NCBI GenBank assembly: GCA_022361075.1
Contig: JAKSBQ010000026.1
Coordinates: 1 to 34,891 of the forward strand
Length of the DNA stretch: 34,891 nt
Direction: 5' to 3'
Origin: Opitutales bacterium
Lineage (GTDB): Bacteria; Verrucomicrobiota; Verrucomicrobiia; Opitutales; JAFGAQ01
The notes under the pieces were generated by a model. That model was not told the origin of the DNA, ran no database searches, and worked only from the letters and a program-made list of their open reading frames with translations. This document shows positions 25,992 to 34,167 of this stretch, piece after piece. Position numbers and translations under genes: made by a program. The number at the start of each line of letters is the position of its first letter. Position 1 is the stretch's first letter.

Positions 25992-28157
25992 ATGGCTAAA
26001 CCAGATTTTACAAAACTCAGCTACGTTCCTGAGCAAACTGCGACAGACCGTGAAGCCTGGAGCAAGAAGTTTGAATCCGCCGCAGGAGATACGATCGATA
26101 AGCTCTCCTGGAGAACAGCAGAACAAGTAGATGTAAAACCACTCTACACCGAGGCAGATACTGCGGATATGGTGCACACGGATTATGAAGCAGGTATTCC
26201 ACCCTTTCTTCGTGGACCTTATGCGACCATGTATGTATTCCGCCCCTGGACCGTTCGCCAGTATGCGGGTTTCTCGACTGCGGAAGAATCTAATGCGTTT
26301 TATCGCCGCAACCTGGCTGCAGGACAAAAGGGATTGTCTGTAGCATTCGACCTGGCGACTCACCGCGGATACGATTCCGACCACGCTCGTGTAGTGGGTG
26401 ACGTTGGTAAGGCAGGTGTCGCGATAGACTCGATTCTCGACATGGAGATCCTGTTCGATCGCATTCCGCTCAACAAGGTATCCGTTTCCATGACGATGAA
26501 CGGTGCGGTGCTTCCAGTGCTGGCGTTTTACATCGTAGCCGCGCTGGAGCAAGGTGCGAAGCTGGAGGAACTAAGCGGGACAATCCAGAATGACATCCTG
26601 AAGGAATACATGGTGCGTAATACTTACATTTACCCACCAACACCTTCGATGAAGATCATAGCGGACATCTTCGAATATACTTCGAAGTTCATGCCGAAGT
26701 TCAACTCGATCTCAATCTCCGGTTACCATATGCAGGAAGCGGGTGCAACCGCTGACCTCGAGATGGCTTACACGCTTGCAGACGGTCGTGAATACATCCG
26801 TGCAGGTATCGAAGCAGGCATTGATGTCGATGCGTTTGCGCCACGTCTGTCATTCTTCTGGGCGCAGGGTAAAAACTACTTTATGGAGGTGGCGAAGATG
26901 CGTGCAGCACGTGTGCTTTGGGCTCGTATCGTGAATGAGTTTAGTCCAAAGAATCCAAAATCTTTAGCGCTTCGTACGCACTCTCAGACTTCTGGCTGGA
27001 GTTTGACCGAACAGGATCCGTTTAACAACGTGGCTCGTACTTGCGTTGAGGCGATGGCTGCATCATTGGGACACACCCAAAGCTTGCACACGAACGCGCT
27101 CGACGAAGCGATTGCACTGCCAACTGATTTCTCGGCCCGTATTGCTCGTAACACTCAGTTGTTCCTGCAGGACGAAACCAGCATCTGTAAGGTGATCGAT
27201 CCATGGGGAGGTTCTTACTATCTTGAGTCATTGACTCAGGAGCTGATCAAGAAGGGCTGGGATCATATCTGTGAAGTAGAGTCTTACGGTGGAATGGCAA
27301 AAGCCATTGAAGAAGGTCTGCCAAAGCTCCGCATCGAAGAAGCTGCAGCACGTCGTCAGGCATGGATCGATAGTGGTGAAGAAACCATCGTGGGTGTGAA
27401 CAAGTTCCGCCTCGAGAAGGAGGATCCACTTGAGATTCTAGACATCGACAACTCTGCGGTTCGCCTCTCTCAAATTGATCGTTTGAAGAAACTCCGTGCT
27501 GAGCGTAACGAAGATGCATGCAAAGCAGCACTTGAAGCGCTTGCAAATGCTGCAGCTACTGGTGAAGGTAACTTGCTCGAGCTTGCTGTTGAAGCTGCGA
27601 AGAACCGTGCGTCACTCGGTGAGATCTCTGACGCCTGTGAGAAGACATTTGGACGTCACCAGGCAGTGATCCGTTCGATCTCTGGAGTGTATGGAAGTGA
27701 ATTCGGGAAACAGGAAGAAATGGAAGCTGTAAAAGTGAGAACCAAGACGTTTGAAGAAAAGGAAGGTCGTCGTCCACGTATCATGATTGCAAAGATGGGG
27801 CAGGATGGTCACGACCGTGGGGCGAAGGTGGTTGCAACTGCCTATGCTGACATGGGATTCGACGTCGATATTGGATCACTTTTTCAAACCCCGGAAGAAA
27901 CGGCGCGTCAGGCGGTGGAGAATGACTGTCATGTGGTTGCGATGAGTTCGCTTGCTGCGGGTCATAAGACTCTTCTGCCACAGCTCGTGGAAGAGCTCAA
28001 GAAGCTTGATCGTGAGGACATGATTGTGGTCTGTGGAGGAGTGATTCCTGCACAAGACTATGATTACCTCTTCGAACACGGAGCATCTGCCATCTTCGGC
28101 CCGGGAACGGTTATTACCGAGTCTGCGAACAAGTTGATGGACATCCTTGAGTCGTAA
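25992..28157 (+). CDS. mutB: Methylmalonyl-CoA mutase large (catalytic) subunit
   Basis: MutB is the adenosylcobalamin-dependent catalytic subunit. The 721-residue length is typical. The barrel domain holds [22 protein letters not shown] near residue 75, [42 protein letters not shown] and [20 protein letters not shown]. The C-terminal cobalamin domain has D605-x-H607-x-x-G610 in [13 protein letters not shown], with His607 the likely lower axial ligand, followed by [19 protein letters not shown] and [12 protein letters not shown]. Codons are noticeably uniform (CGT for Arg, frequent GAA and AAC), suggesting high expression. A terminator follows. Cofactor supply and protection are encoded nearby (PduO-type transferase, MeaB). 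Confidence 0.98.
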   Translation: MAKPDFTKLSYVPEQTATDREAWSKKFESAAGDTIDKLSWRTAEQVDVKPLYTEADTADMVHTDYEAGIPPFLRGPYATMYVFRPWTVRQYAGFSTAEESNAFYRRNLAAGQKGLSVAFDLATHRGYDSDHARVVGDVGKAGVAIDSILDMEILFDRIPLNKVSVSMTMNGAVLPVLAFYIVAALEQGAKLEELSGTIQNDILKEYMVRNTYIYPPTPSMKIIADIFEYTSKFMPKFNSISISGYHMQEAGATADLEMAYTLADGREYIRAGIEAGIDVDAFAPRLSFFWAQGKNYFMEVAKMRAARVLWARIVNEFSPKNPKSLALRTHSQTSGWSLTEQDPFNNVARTCVEAMAASLGHTQSLHTNALDEAIALPTDFSARIARNTQLFLQDETSICKVIDPWGGSYYLESLTQELIKKGWDHICEVESYGGMAKAIEEGLPKLRIEEAAARRQAWIDSGEETIVGVNKFRLEKEDPLEILDIDNSAVRLSQIDRLKKLRAERNEDACKAALEALANAAATGEGNLLELAVEAAKNRASLGEISDACEKTFGRHQAVIRSISGVYGSEFGKQEEMEAVKVRTKTFEEKEGRRPRIMIAKMGQDGHDRGAKVVATAYADMGFDVDIGSLFQTPEETARQAVENDCHVVAMSSLAAGHKTLLPQLVEELKKLDREDMIVVCGGVIPAQDYDYLFEHGASAIFGPGTVITESANKLMDILES

Positions 28158-28190
28158 GCGGAAAAGCTTCAGAATAGTTTTATAAACTTC

Positions 28191-28228
28191 AAAACCTCAG
28201 TTTGGATTTAGTTCCGAACTGAGGTTTT
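28191..28228 (+). terminator. Rho-independent terminator of mutAB
   Basis: AAAACCTCAGTT (28191-28202) pairs perfectly with AACTGAGGTTTT (28217-28228) around a 14-base loop, 33 bases after the mutB stop. The T-run is short (TTTT), so strength is moderate. The symmetry would also serve the minus strand. Confidence 0.75.
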
Positions 28229-28302
28229 CACTTGGAATCAGGAGGTAAGGTAATGGCTACAATGAAGCAGAAATGCTGATTTATCATTGGCATTGGCGAA
28301 TG

Positions 28303-29394
28303 TTATTTCCCATCAAGGTAGTCGAGTAGTTTGACCAGATCGATGTCCAATGCCATGACCCCATGGAACCTACCTTTGGGATCTGTTATTGGGGCGGATA
28401 CAGTGAAGCAAAATTTGTTTGTGGAAACAGAACGATAGATATCTGAGATGACATTTTTTTGTGTTGTGAGAACTTGCCGAAACCACGAACGATCAGACCA
28501 GTTTTTTCCGTAGACGCTCTGGTCAATGGCGTTTTCACATTCAGAACTGATGTTACTGGTAATCTGAATCCCGTTTCCATCGGTGACATAGGCCAATTGA
28601 AGAAACGCATATTCACGAGACAGATCCATCATTCGATTTTCCATTTGAGAGCGACTGCAGAGCTGAAAGGCGTCCTCCTGGATCACTCGGGTGATAATGG
28701 TTTCCACCGTCTTGTGGTATTCCAAGCGAAATCGTCCGAACGATAGAAATAGGTTTTCAGCTAGTGTTTGAGCTCGGTCTCCCAGTTTGCGAATTTCCAT
28801 TACACTTTCGCGTTGTTCCGCCGAACTCTCGACTATATCCGACATCATAGCATTGAGTTGATTAAGTCCTTTGTTGTGATCCGTTTTTTCAATCCGTGTT
28901 AAATCTGTATTACTCGAGATACCAATCGAATCGGATACCTGATCCACACTTTCTCGAATCGAAGTCAAACTGGAATCGACAGATTGAGTGGCGTCCGAGG
29001 TCTCAGTAGCGAGTTTTTTGATATTGTCGGCCACAGCCGTGAAGCCACGGCCAGCATTGCCAACCTTGACCGCTTGAATGGTGGCATTAAGGGCCAGGAT
29101 TTTAGTGGCATCTGCAATGCTTTCAATGGTTTCGATGACCGACTTTGTTTGTCCCGAACTGATCCGTAGTTCGTTAATGGATTGTCCGATTGTCTCGAAC
29201 AATTGCTGAGTCATTTGCCCCACTTTTTGCGCCTGTTCTGCTTGTTGGTGAGCCTGCTTTTCCATCTCGCCACACAGATGGGCCAATTCAGGAACTGTCT
29301 CCGATAAACTGGCCGCTGCGTGGGCAATATTGATCAACTCAGACTGATTGTTTCGATCAACACGATCACTTATGTCATTCTGCATATGCATCAT
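28303..29394 (-). CDS. Soluble chemoreceptor-like protein with C-terminal PDC/Cache-type sensor domain
   Basis: The 363-residue protein has an N-terminal methyl-accepting signalling-type coiled coil (about 10-215) with the hairpin-tip pattern IADATKILALNATIQAVKVGNAGRGFTAVADNIKKLA. A C-terminal PDC/Cache-like domain follows (about 240-360: AYVTDGNGIQITSN, WSDRSWFRQVLTTQKNVISDIYRS, FTVSAPITDPKGRFHGVMALDIDL). There is no membrane helix or signal peptide, so it should be cytoplasmic, and the domain order is the reverse of classical receptors. The tip differs from the usual AAIEAARAGE: both Glu residues are replaced (Gln and Asn), which may weaken CheA/CheW contact. The ligand is unknown. It sits between mutB and the broken polymerase gene, on the opposite strand to both. 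Confidence 0.82.
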   Translation of the reverse strand: MMHMQNDISDRVDRNNQSELINIAHAAASLSETVPELAHLCGEMEKQAHQQAEQAQKVGQMTQQLFETIGQSINELRISSGQTKSVIETIESIADATKILALNATIQAVKVGNAGRGFTAVADNIKKLATETSDATQSVDSSLTSIRESVDQVSDSIGISSNTDLTRIEKTDHNKGLNQLNAMMSDIVESSAEQRESVMEIRKLGDRAQTLAENLFLSFGRFRLEYHKTVETIITRVIQEDAFQLCSRSQMENRMMDLSREYAFLQLAYVTDGNGIQITSNISSECENAIDQSVYGKNWSDRSWFRQVLTTQKNVISDIYRSVSTNKFCFTVSAPITDPKGRFHGVMALDIDLVKLLDYLDGK

Positions 29395-29639
29395 GATCCT
29401 AATGCAAGAATCTTTCCATTTCGTTTGAGAGATTATATTCAGTCACGTGCTGCCAGAGATTAACGAGTTGTTTACACTAGCTGTTCTCTTACCATGTGAA
29501 AATCAGAATACTGTTGAGGGCTCAATTCTTCGAGTTCATTCGATATTCTCTTATTAAATGAGGTTCGATCCATGGGAGTGAACGGGTTTTGAAATGATCC
29601 TTTCTTGAAGAGAAAGAAGTTGCAGTATTAAATAGTAAA

Positions 29640-29655
29640 CATATGTATACTTATG
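29640..29655. promoter_or_regulatory. Palindromic operator-like site before the Y-family polymerase gene
   Basis: CATATGTATACTTATG is a 16-bp inverted repeat centred on GTATAC with one mismatched pair, ending 16 bases before the polymerase ATG. The position suits a repressor site. Y-family polymerase genes are often LexA-controlled, but I cannot match this to a known LexA motif. Confidence 0.35.
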
Positions 29656-29671
29656 CATCCGTTAACATTCC

Positions 29672-30842
29672 ATGTTCTTACGTTATCTATTCATCGATTT
29701 TGATAGCTTTTTTGCTTCGGTAGAGCAGCAGAATGACCCGAAATTAAGGGAGAAACCCGTAGGGGTGGTGCCGAGTCTTGGGGTGAACACGACTTGCTGC
29801 ATTGCGGCGAGCTATGAGGCGAAACGATTTGGAGTGAAGACCGGAACGGGTGTTTGGGAGGCGAAGAAGATGTGCCCCGGGATCGTGTTTGTGGAGGCTG
29901 GGCATACGTCCTACGTTAAGATGCATAATCGAATGATAGATGTGATCGAGAAATGCATTCATGTGGAGAAGGTGATGTCGATCGATGAGTGTTTTTGTTT
30001 GGTTCCTAGTCACTGGCAAACGGAAGAGATGATTCGTCAGAAATGTGTTGAGATCAGAACAGCGCTTCGTGAGGAGATTGGAGGTTGCATTACCTGTTCG
30101 ATAGGTGTGGGACCAAATCGTTTCTTGGGGAAGGTTGCTAGTAGTATGCGAAAGCCAAACGGCTTGCAGATCATCCGACGCTCGGACCTTCCAGAGATTT
30201 TATACTCGTTGTCAATTGAGGATCTCAATGGCGTGGGGCTAGGAATGTCGAAGCGCTTGGGGAGGTATTTTGGGGACGAACATGTATCACAAACTGAGAG
30301 GACATGACGTCGTTCCCCCTGAAACAACACGTCGTTCGGTAAGTCATTCCCATGTTTTGGCTCCTGTCATGAGAAATCACCAGGGAGCTTTAGCGGTCTT
30401 GCACAAACAACTGCAGAAGGCCTGCCGTCGGCTGCGGGCGATGCATTACTTTGCGGCAAGAATGGCGGTTTATGTGAAGTTTGGGTTCACAATTCGATGG
30501 GAAAGAGAAGCGAGATTTTTCCCTACTCAGGATACTCTTACTTTTGCAAACACCATCAATCAGATGTGGGAGGATGCTCCAAGAGAAGAACCCCCGACAA
30601 AAGTGTCTGTGGTGTTATCGGATTTGGTAGCCGAAGCCTTCCATACGAAATCACTATTTGAGGAGGACAATCATGATCGGCGGGTAAACCTTCAAAAAGC
30701 GATGGATCGTTTGAATTTGTCGTATGGTAACCGCAGTGTCTATTATGCTTCCGCTTATCAAGCTCATCAAAATAAGGAGGCTGCGCCCATGCGGATCTCT
30801 TTTACCCATATTCCGAATATTGAGTTGGAACGGGATGATTGA
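29672..30842 (+). pseudogene. Y-family DNA polymerase (DinB/UmuC-like) split by internal deletion
   Basis: The first frame (29672-30307, 211 residues) encodes the catalytic palm and fingers of a translesion polymerase: FIDFDSFFASVEQ with the first metal-binding Asp, YEAKRFGVKTG, SIDECFCLV with the Asp-Glu pair, IGVGPNRFLGKVASSMRKPNG and LNGVGLGMSKRL. It then leaves frame. A second frame resumes from 30258 as WGGILGTNMYHKLRGHDV, with the little-finger domain SVSHSHVLAP to ITFTHIPNIELERDD-type sequence, ending at 30842. In relatives about 25 residues of the helix-hairpin-helix/thumb region lie between these segments. They are missing here, so an out-of-frame deletion occurred near 30256. The first product keeps its active-site residues but loses the DNA-gripping domain, so it is probably non-functional. 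Confidence 0.82.
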
Positions 30843-30905
30843 GGTTCGATGTTCTGCTTGCTCAGGGGTGTGGAATCGAGATAGGATTTTAGGTAAGTTT
30901 ATCCA

Positions 30906-32009
30906 ATGGACGAGTGTAAGGACAAAAAACCCGAATGGACACCAGAAGGTGCAGGACCAGAATTTGCGTCATTTGTTGCTGAGGGTGTTCCAGGGCCGGA
31001 TGCGGTGAGGCTTCGAAAACGAGTGAAGCGTCGGGAGCTGACTGTGGACGATTATGTGGACGGTGTTTTGGAAGGGAATCGGACCATTTTAGCCCGGGCG
31101 ATCACTCTCATTGAGAGCCAATCCCCCTCCCACCTTGAAACGGGTCTCGAAGTTTTGCAGCAGTTGCTGCCCCATTCAGGAAAATCAAAACGCGTAGGAA
31201 TTACCGGGGTGCCCGGAGCCGGAAAGAGCACTTTTGTTGAGTCTTTGGGTTTTCAACTCTGTGAGGAAGGGCATCAGGTCGCGGTTCTCGCGATTGACCC
31301 CAGCAGCAGCTTAAGTGGAGGGAGTATTCTCGGTGACAAGACTCGGATGGAAAAACTAGCTAATCATTCCTCTGCGTTTATTCGGCCCTCTCCCACGGGT
31401 GGTAATTTGGGAGGTGTTGCTGAGAAGAGCCGTTCGACGATGATTTTGTGTGAAGCGGCAGGTTATGACGTGGTATTGGTCGAAACGGTTGGTGTCGGGC
31501 AAAACGAGACTACCGTTCGAGGAATGGTGGATTGTTTTTTGCTACTATCGATTGCTGGAGCAGGAGATGATCTCCAGGGAATCAAAAAGGGGGTTGTTGA
31601 GATCGCTGACCTGTTCGTAGTGAACAAAGCAGATGGCAACAACAAGACACGAGCAGCTCGTTCCAGAAGTGAGATGGAGACGGTGTTGCACTATCTGAAT
31701 CCGTTCACACCAAGTTGGACGGTCCCGGCTCTAACGTGTTCTGCGATGATGGGACATGGGGTCAAGGATGTTTGGGATAAGGTAATCTCTTTCTTCGAAC
31801 ATCTTGATAAGGAAGATATCCTAAACCGCAGACGTTCTGAGCAAAACGTAGACTGGATGCACGAAATGATTTTTCAGGAGATTCGGCATAGGTTCTTCCT
31901 AAATGATCGTGTTGCCAAAGATCTCAAAGGCATCGAAAAAGATGTCTATGAGCAGAATTTGCCACCATACCTTGGTGCGAAGACTTTGTTGGAGAAATTT
32001 TTAAATTAG
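30906..32009 (+). CDS. meaB: MeaB/MMAA-type GTPase, methylmalonyl-CoA mutase chaperone
   Basis: MeaB loads and protects adenosylcobalamin on methylmalonyl-CoA mutase in a GTP-dependent way. The 367-residue G protein has the P-loop GVPGAGKST (101-109), DPSSSLSGGSILGDKTRM (switch region), ETVGVGQNE and the base-specificity motif NKAD. The C-terminal dimerisation helices (DWMHEMIFQEIRHRFF) are present. The first 45 residues are an extension before the usual start of homology (DDYVDGVLEGNRTILARAITLIES); they are Lys/Pro-rich and hydrophilic. Early literature named this family ArgK. It lies 2.7 kb downstream of mutB, past two unrelated genes, and ends at a terminator shared with the convergent DUF4097 gene. 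Confidence 0.95.
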   Translation: MDECKDKKPEWTPEGAGPEFASFVAEGVPGPDAVRLRKRVKRRELTVDDYVDGVLEGNRTILARAITLIESQSPSHLETGLEVLQQLLPHSGKSKRVGITGVPGAGKSTFVESLGFQLCEEGHQVAVLAIDPSSSLSGGSILGDKTRMEKLANHSSAFIRPSPTGGNLGGVAEKSRSTMILCEAAGYDVVLVETVGVGQNETTVRGMVDCFLLLSIAGAGDDLQGIKKGVVEIADLFVVNKADGNNKTRAARSRSEMETVLHYLNPFTPSWTVPALTCSAMMGHGVKDVWDKVISFFEHLDKEDILNRRRSEQNVDWMHEMIFQEIRHRFFLNDRVAKDLKGIEKDVYEQNLPPYLGAKTLLEKFLN

Positions 32010-32023
32010 GCTTTCATTCCAAA

Positions 32024-32055
32024 AAAAAGACGAAGGCTTTAACCTTCGTCTTTTT
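32024..32055. terminator. Bidirectional terminator between meaB and DUF4097 gene
   Basis: AAAAAGACGAAGG (32024-32036) pairs perfectly with CCTTCGTCTTTTT (32043-32055), a 13-bp stem with a six-base loop. There are T-runs on both strands, exactly between two convergent genes. Confidence 0.93.
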
Positions 32056-32076
32056 ACCAAAAACTGAGGATTTCCT

Positions 32077-32877
32077 CTAATTCTGAAGTGATGCAATAGT
32101 GATGCCGCCGTTTACGGTTTCGAACTTCAGATTACTGCCACCGCCGTTTACAGTTCCATTAAATTTCTTATCAAAGATCTTTTTACTGATGTTCAAAGGG
32201 AAATCGGAGTGGATACCGCCGTTGACTGTGTCACCGCTTGCGGAGAATGCAAAATCCTGAGGAAGTTCGACTTTAATGCCTCCGTTGACCGATTCAAAAG
32301 ACATATCACCACCTTGGAGATGTGGAGTGAATTTGCAGTAAATGCCCCCGTTAACGGTTTCCAGATTTGCGGCTCCATTGATATCAAATGCTTTGATAGA
32401 TCCGTTGACGGTCTCTGCATCAATTGTCCCTGACAACTTCTTGAGACGAAGCCCTCCGTTGACAGTTTCCGCATCTACGTTTGTTGGGTGAGGGACGTGG
32501 ATCACGTATTTTACAGAACCACTGGTATTCTTTTTAAAAAGCTTCCAAAACGAAAAACCCGAATTTGGAATCTTTGTGTTGATCGAGATTTTTTCGTCTT
32601 CTTGTGTGATGAGAACTTCCATTTTGTCCAGATGCTTCTGAACATTCTCTTCGTTTCCACCCTTTGCACTTTTGGTGTAGGTGATTTCGATTTCGGGCCT
32701 GTCCCAGCCCTCGACAGTGATGGTTCCATTGACGTTTTCGACCTCAATGTATTCGATGGTTTCAGCCGGCAGGGTTTGAGTGGTAGTTTCCTCCAGTTTT
32801 GCTGCACTGGCAGAAGCAGTGATCGCGAGTGCGACACAGGATGCTGAAATGGATGTGGTAATCGTTGGGATGTTCAT
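32077..32877 (-). CDS. Secreted DUF4097-type beta-repeat protein
   Basis: The 266-residue protein begins with a signal peptide, cleaved probably after ASASA (near residue 26). The mature part contains eight VNG repeats (starting at residues 49, 139, 157, 175, 197, 218, 243 and 255), most in the form ETVNGGI. This is typical of DUF4097 putative adhesin/bactofilin-like right-handed beta-helices. Between the first and second repeat lies a more globular piece (residues 60-130). Such proteins are exported to periplasm or surface; their function is not established, despite the 'adhesin' label. It is monocistronic and converges with meaB. It has no evident link to propionate metabolism. Confidence 0.85.
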   Translation of the reverse strand: MNIPTITTSISASCVALAITASASAAKLEETTTQTLPAETIEYIEVENVNGTITVEGWDRPEIEITYTKSAKGGNEENVQKHLDKMEVLITQEDEKISINTKIPNSGFSFWKLFKKNTSGSVKYVIHVPHPTNVDAETVNGGLRLKKLSGTIDAETVNGSIKAFDINGAANLETVNGGIYCKFTPHLQGGDMSFESVNGGIKVELPQDFAFSASGDTVNGGIHSDFPLNISKKIFDKKFNGTVNGGGSNLKFETVNGGITIASLQN

Positions 32878-33099
32878 GTGATGAATAGTTTTCCCCTATG
32901 ACGCGAATTTCATGCCTATTGTTTCAAAACCTCTCTTGAGATGCAGAAACATGGATATTTTCAGGAAAAAATCTTACCTACCATATTTAGAATTCCGGGA
33001 GTTTAGTGGAAATAGCTATTTTTAGGTAAATATCACCACAATCGTTCTCTTTGCTCCTTCCCCCCATGCTAATACTTGATTCTCCCAAAATAAGCAGCT

Positions 33100-33573
33100 A
33101 TGCATGATTTTATGGACAGACCATTTAAAGTTTTAGGAATACAACAAATTGCTATTGGGGGACTGGATAAGTCTAAGCTCGCGACATTCTGGGTGGATAT
33201 GCTCGGTCTTGTGAAGGAAAAAGATTTCCAGAGCGAAGCCGAGAATGTGGACGAAGACGTGTTGGTCATGGGAAGTGGACCCCACGCTGTGGAAGTCGAT
33301 CTCATGCAGCCGATCGACCCTGAGAAGAAACCAAAAGTTCACGAACCAAAGTTGAATCATGTGGGCCTCTGGATCGATGATCTACCAAAAGCAGTTGAAT
33401 GGCTTACGGCCCAAGGAGTTCGCTTCACGCCTGGTGGCATTCGTCCGGGTGCGAGTGGATACGATGTATGCTTCATCCACCCTAAAGGAAATGACGAATT
33501 TCCCCTATGTTCCGAGGGAGTGTTAGTCGAGTTGGTTCAGGCTCCTCAGGATGTGATTGAGGCGAAGTCTTAA
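33100..33573 (+). CDS. VOC family protein, probable methylmalonyl-CoA epimerase
   Basis: The 157-residue protein has two VOC beta-alpha modules. The second, [26 protein letters not shown] through [26 protein letters not shown], closely resembles methylmalonyl-CoA epimerase, which converts the S and R epimers. The expected metal ligands (His, Gln, His, Glu in the Propionibacterium enzyme) appear here as Gln16, Asp67, His87 and Glu144, by my manual alignment. This is a changed but still metal-capable set. The location among mutAB, meaB and the cobalamin adenosyltransferase supports the epimerase role; a different VOC lyase or isomerase is possible. The ATG at 33100 is used; one at 33112 (MDRPFKVLG) is an alternative. 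Neither has a clear ribosome-binding site. Confidence 0.68.
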   Translation: MHDFMDRPFKVLGIQQIAIGGLDKSKLATFWVDMLGLVKEKDFQSEAENVDEDVLVMGSGPHAVEVDLMQPIDPEKKPKVHEPKLNHVGLWIDDLPKAVEWLTAQGVRFTPGGIRPGASGYDVCFIHPKGNDEFPLCSEGVLVELVQAPQDVIEAKS

Positions 33574-33601
33574 GACGATTTAAGTTAAGATCTTAACGTT
33601 G

Positions 33602-33630
33602 AAGCTCCGGAAAAACCCGGGGCTTTTTTT
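33602..33630. terminator. Bidirectional terminator between epimerase-like and adenosyltransferase genes
   Basis: AAGCTCCGG (33602-33610) pairs with CCGGGGCTT (33617-33625), with one G-T pair and a six-base loop, followed by T7 on the plus strand. Its T-run overlaps the stop codon of the minus-strand adenosyltransferase gene. Confidence 0.8.
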
Positions 33631-34159
33631 ATATCTGGGCAGTTCGTTCACCCAACAGCCATAAAAAGTCAGAGAGGCGATTGATGTAGGGGAGCATTTG
33701 TCGAACGACGGGCTCTTCTTCTTTTTCGAGGATACGTAGAATGCATCTTTCTGCGCGGCGACAGATCGTTCGAGCCAGATGAATGGCGCCCGAGGTTGGA
33801 TTCACTCCCGAGAGAACAAAACCATCTATCTTCACCTCCTTTTCAATAATCGCGATTTCTGACTCCATCCACGAGAGATAGGCTTCTTGGTAGAGAGGTT
33901 TTTGGCGAATTTCGTGATCGGTAGGATCCGTTGCAAGGTCACCTCCGACGTTGAGAAGCTGCGATTGAATGGTATTCAGCGTGACGACAAGCGATTCCAA
34001 ATTCTCGGTATCTTTTGCGAACGCCTTCGCCAACCCGATGGCACTACTGAGTTCATCAATAGTGCCATACGCATCGACCCGATCTTCGGTTTTGGGAACT
34101 TTTTTTCCGTATCGAAGCGATGTATTACCGCTATCGCCCTTTTTGGTAACGATAGACAT
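33629..34159 (-). CDS. PduO-type corrinoid (cob(I)alamin) adenosyltransferase
   Basis: This enzyme transfers the adenosyl group of ATP to cob(I)alamin, producing the cofactor of MutB. The 176-residue protein has the N-terminal ATP loop TKKGDSGNTSLRYGKKVPK, RVDAYGTIDELSSAIGLA, and the C-terminal SGAIHLARTICRRAERCILRI and MLPYINRLSDFLWLLGE motifs of the PduO/CobA2 family. The usual TKTGDxGxT has Lys in place of the second Thr. It starts eight bases after the stop of the OadA-like gene, so both are on one transcript, linking cofactor supply to the decarboxylase/mutase pathway. Confidence 0.95.
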   Translation of the reverse strand: MSIVTKKGDSGNTSLRYGKKVPKTEDRVDAYGTIDELSSAIGLAKAFAKDTENLESLVVTLNTIQSQLLNVGGDLATDPTDHEIRQKPLYQEAYLSWMESEIAIIEKEVKIDGFVLSGVNPTSGAIHLARTICRRAERCILRILEKEEEPVVRQMLPYINRLSDFLWLLGERTAQI

Positions 34160-34167
34160 TTCCCGAA

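Noticed and set aside
25941-26552. Minus-strand open frame of 203 codons across the start of mutB
   Set aside because: It mirrors mutB codons and has no ribosome-binding site or recognisable protein features.
32970-33030. Inverted repeat TTACCTA/TAGGTAA upstream of the epimerase-like gene
   Set aside because: Arms are only seven bases and about 45 bases apart in AT-rich DNA, which is expected by chance.
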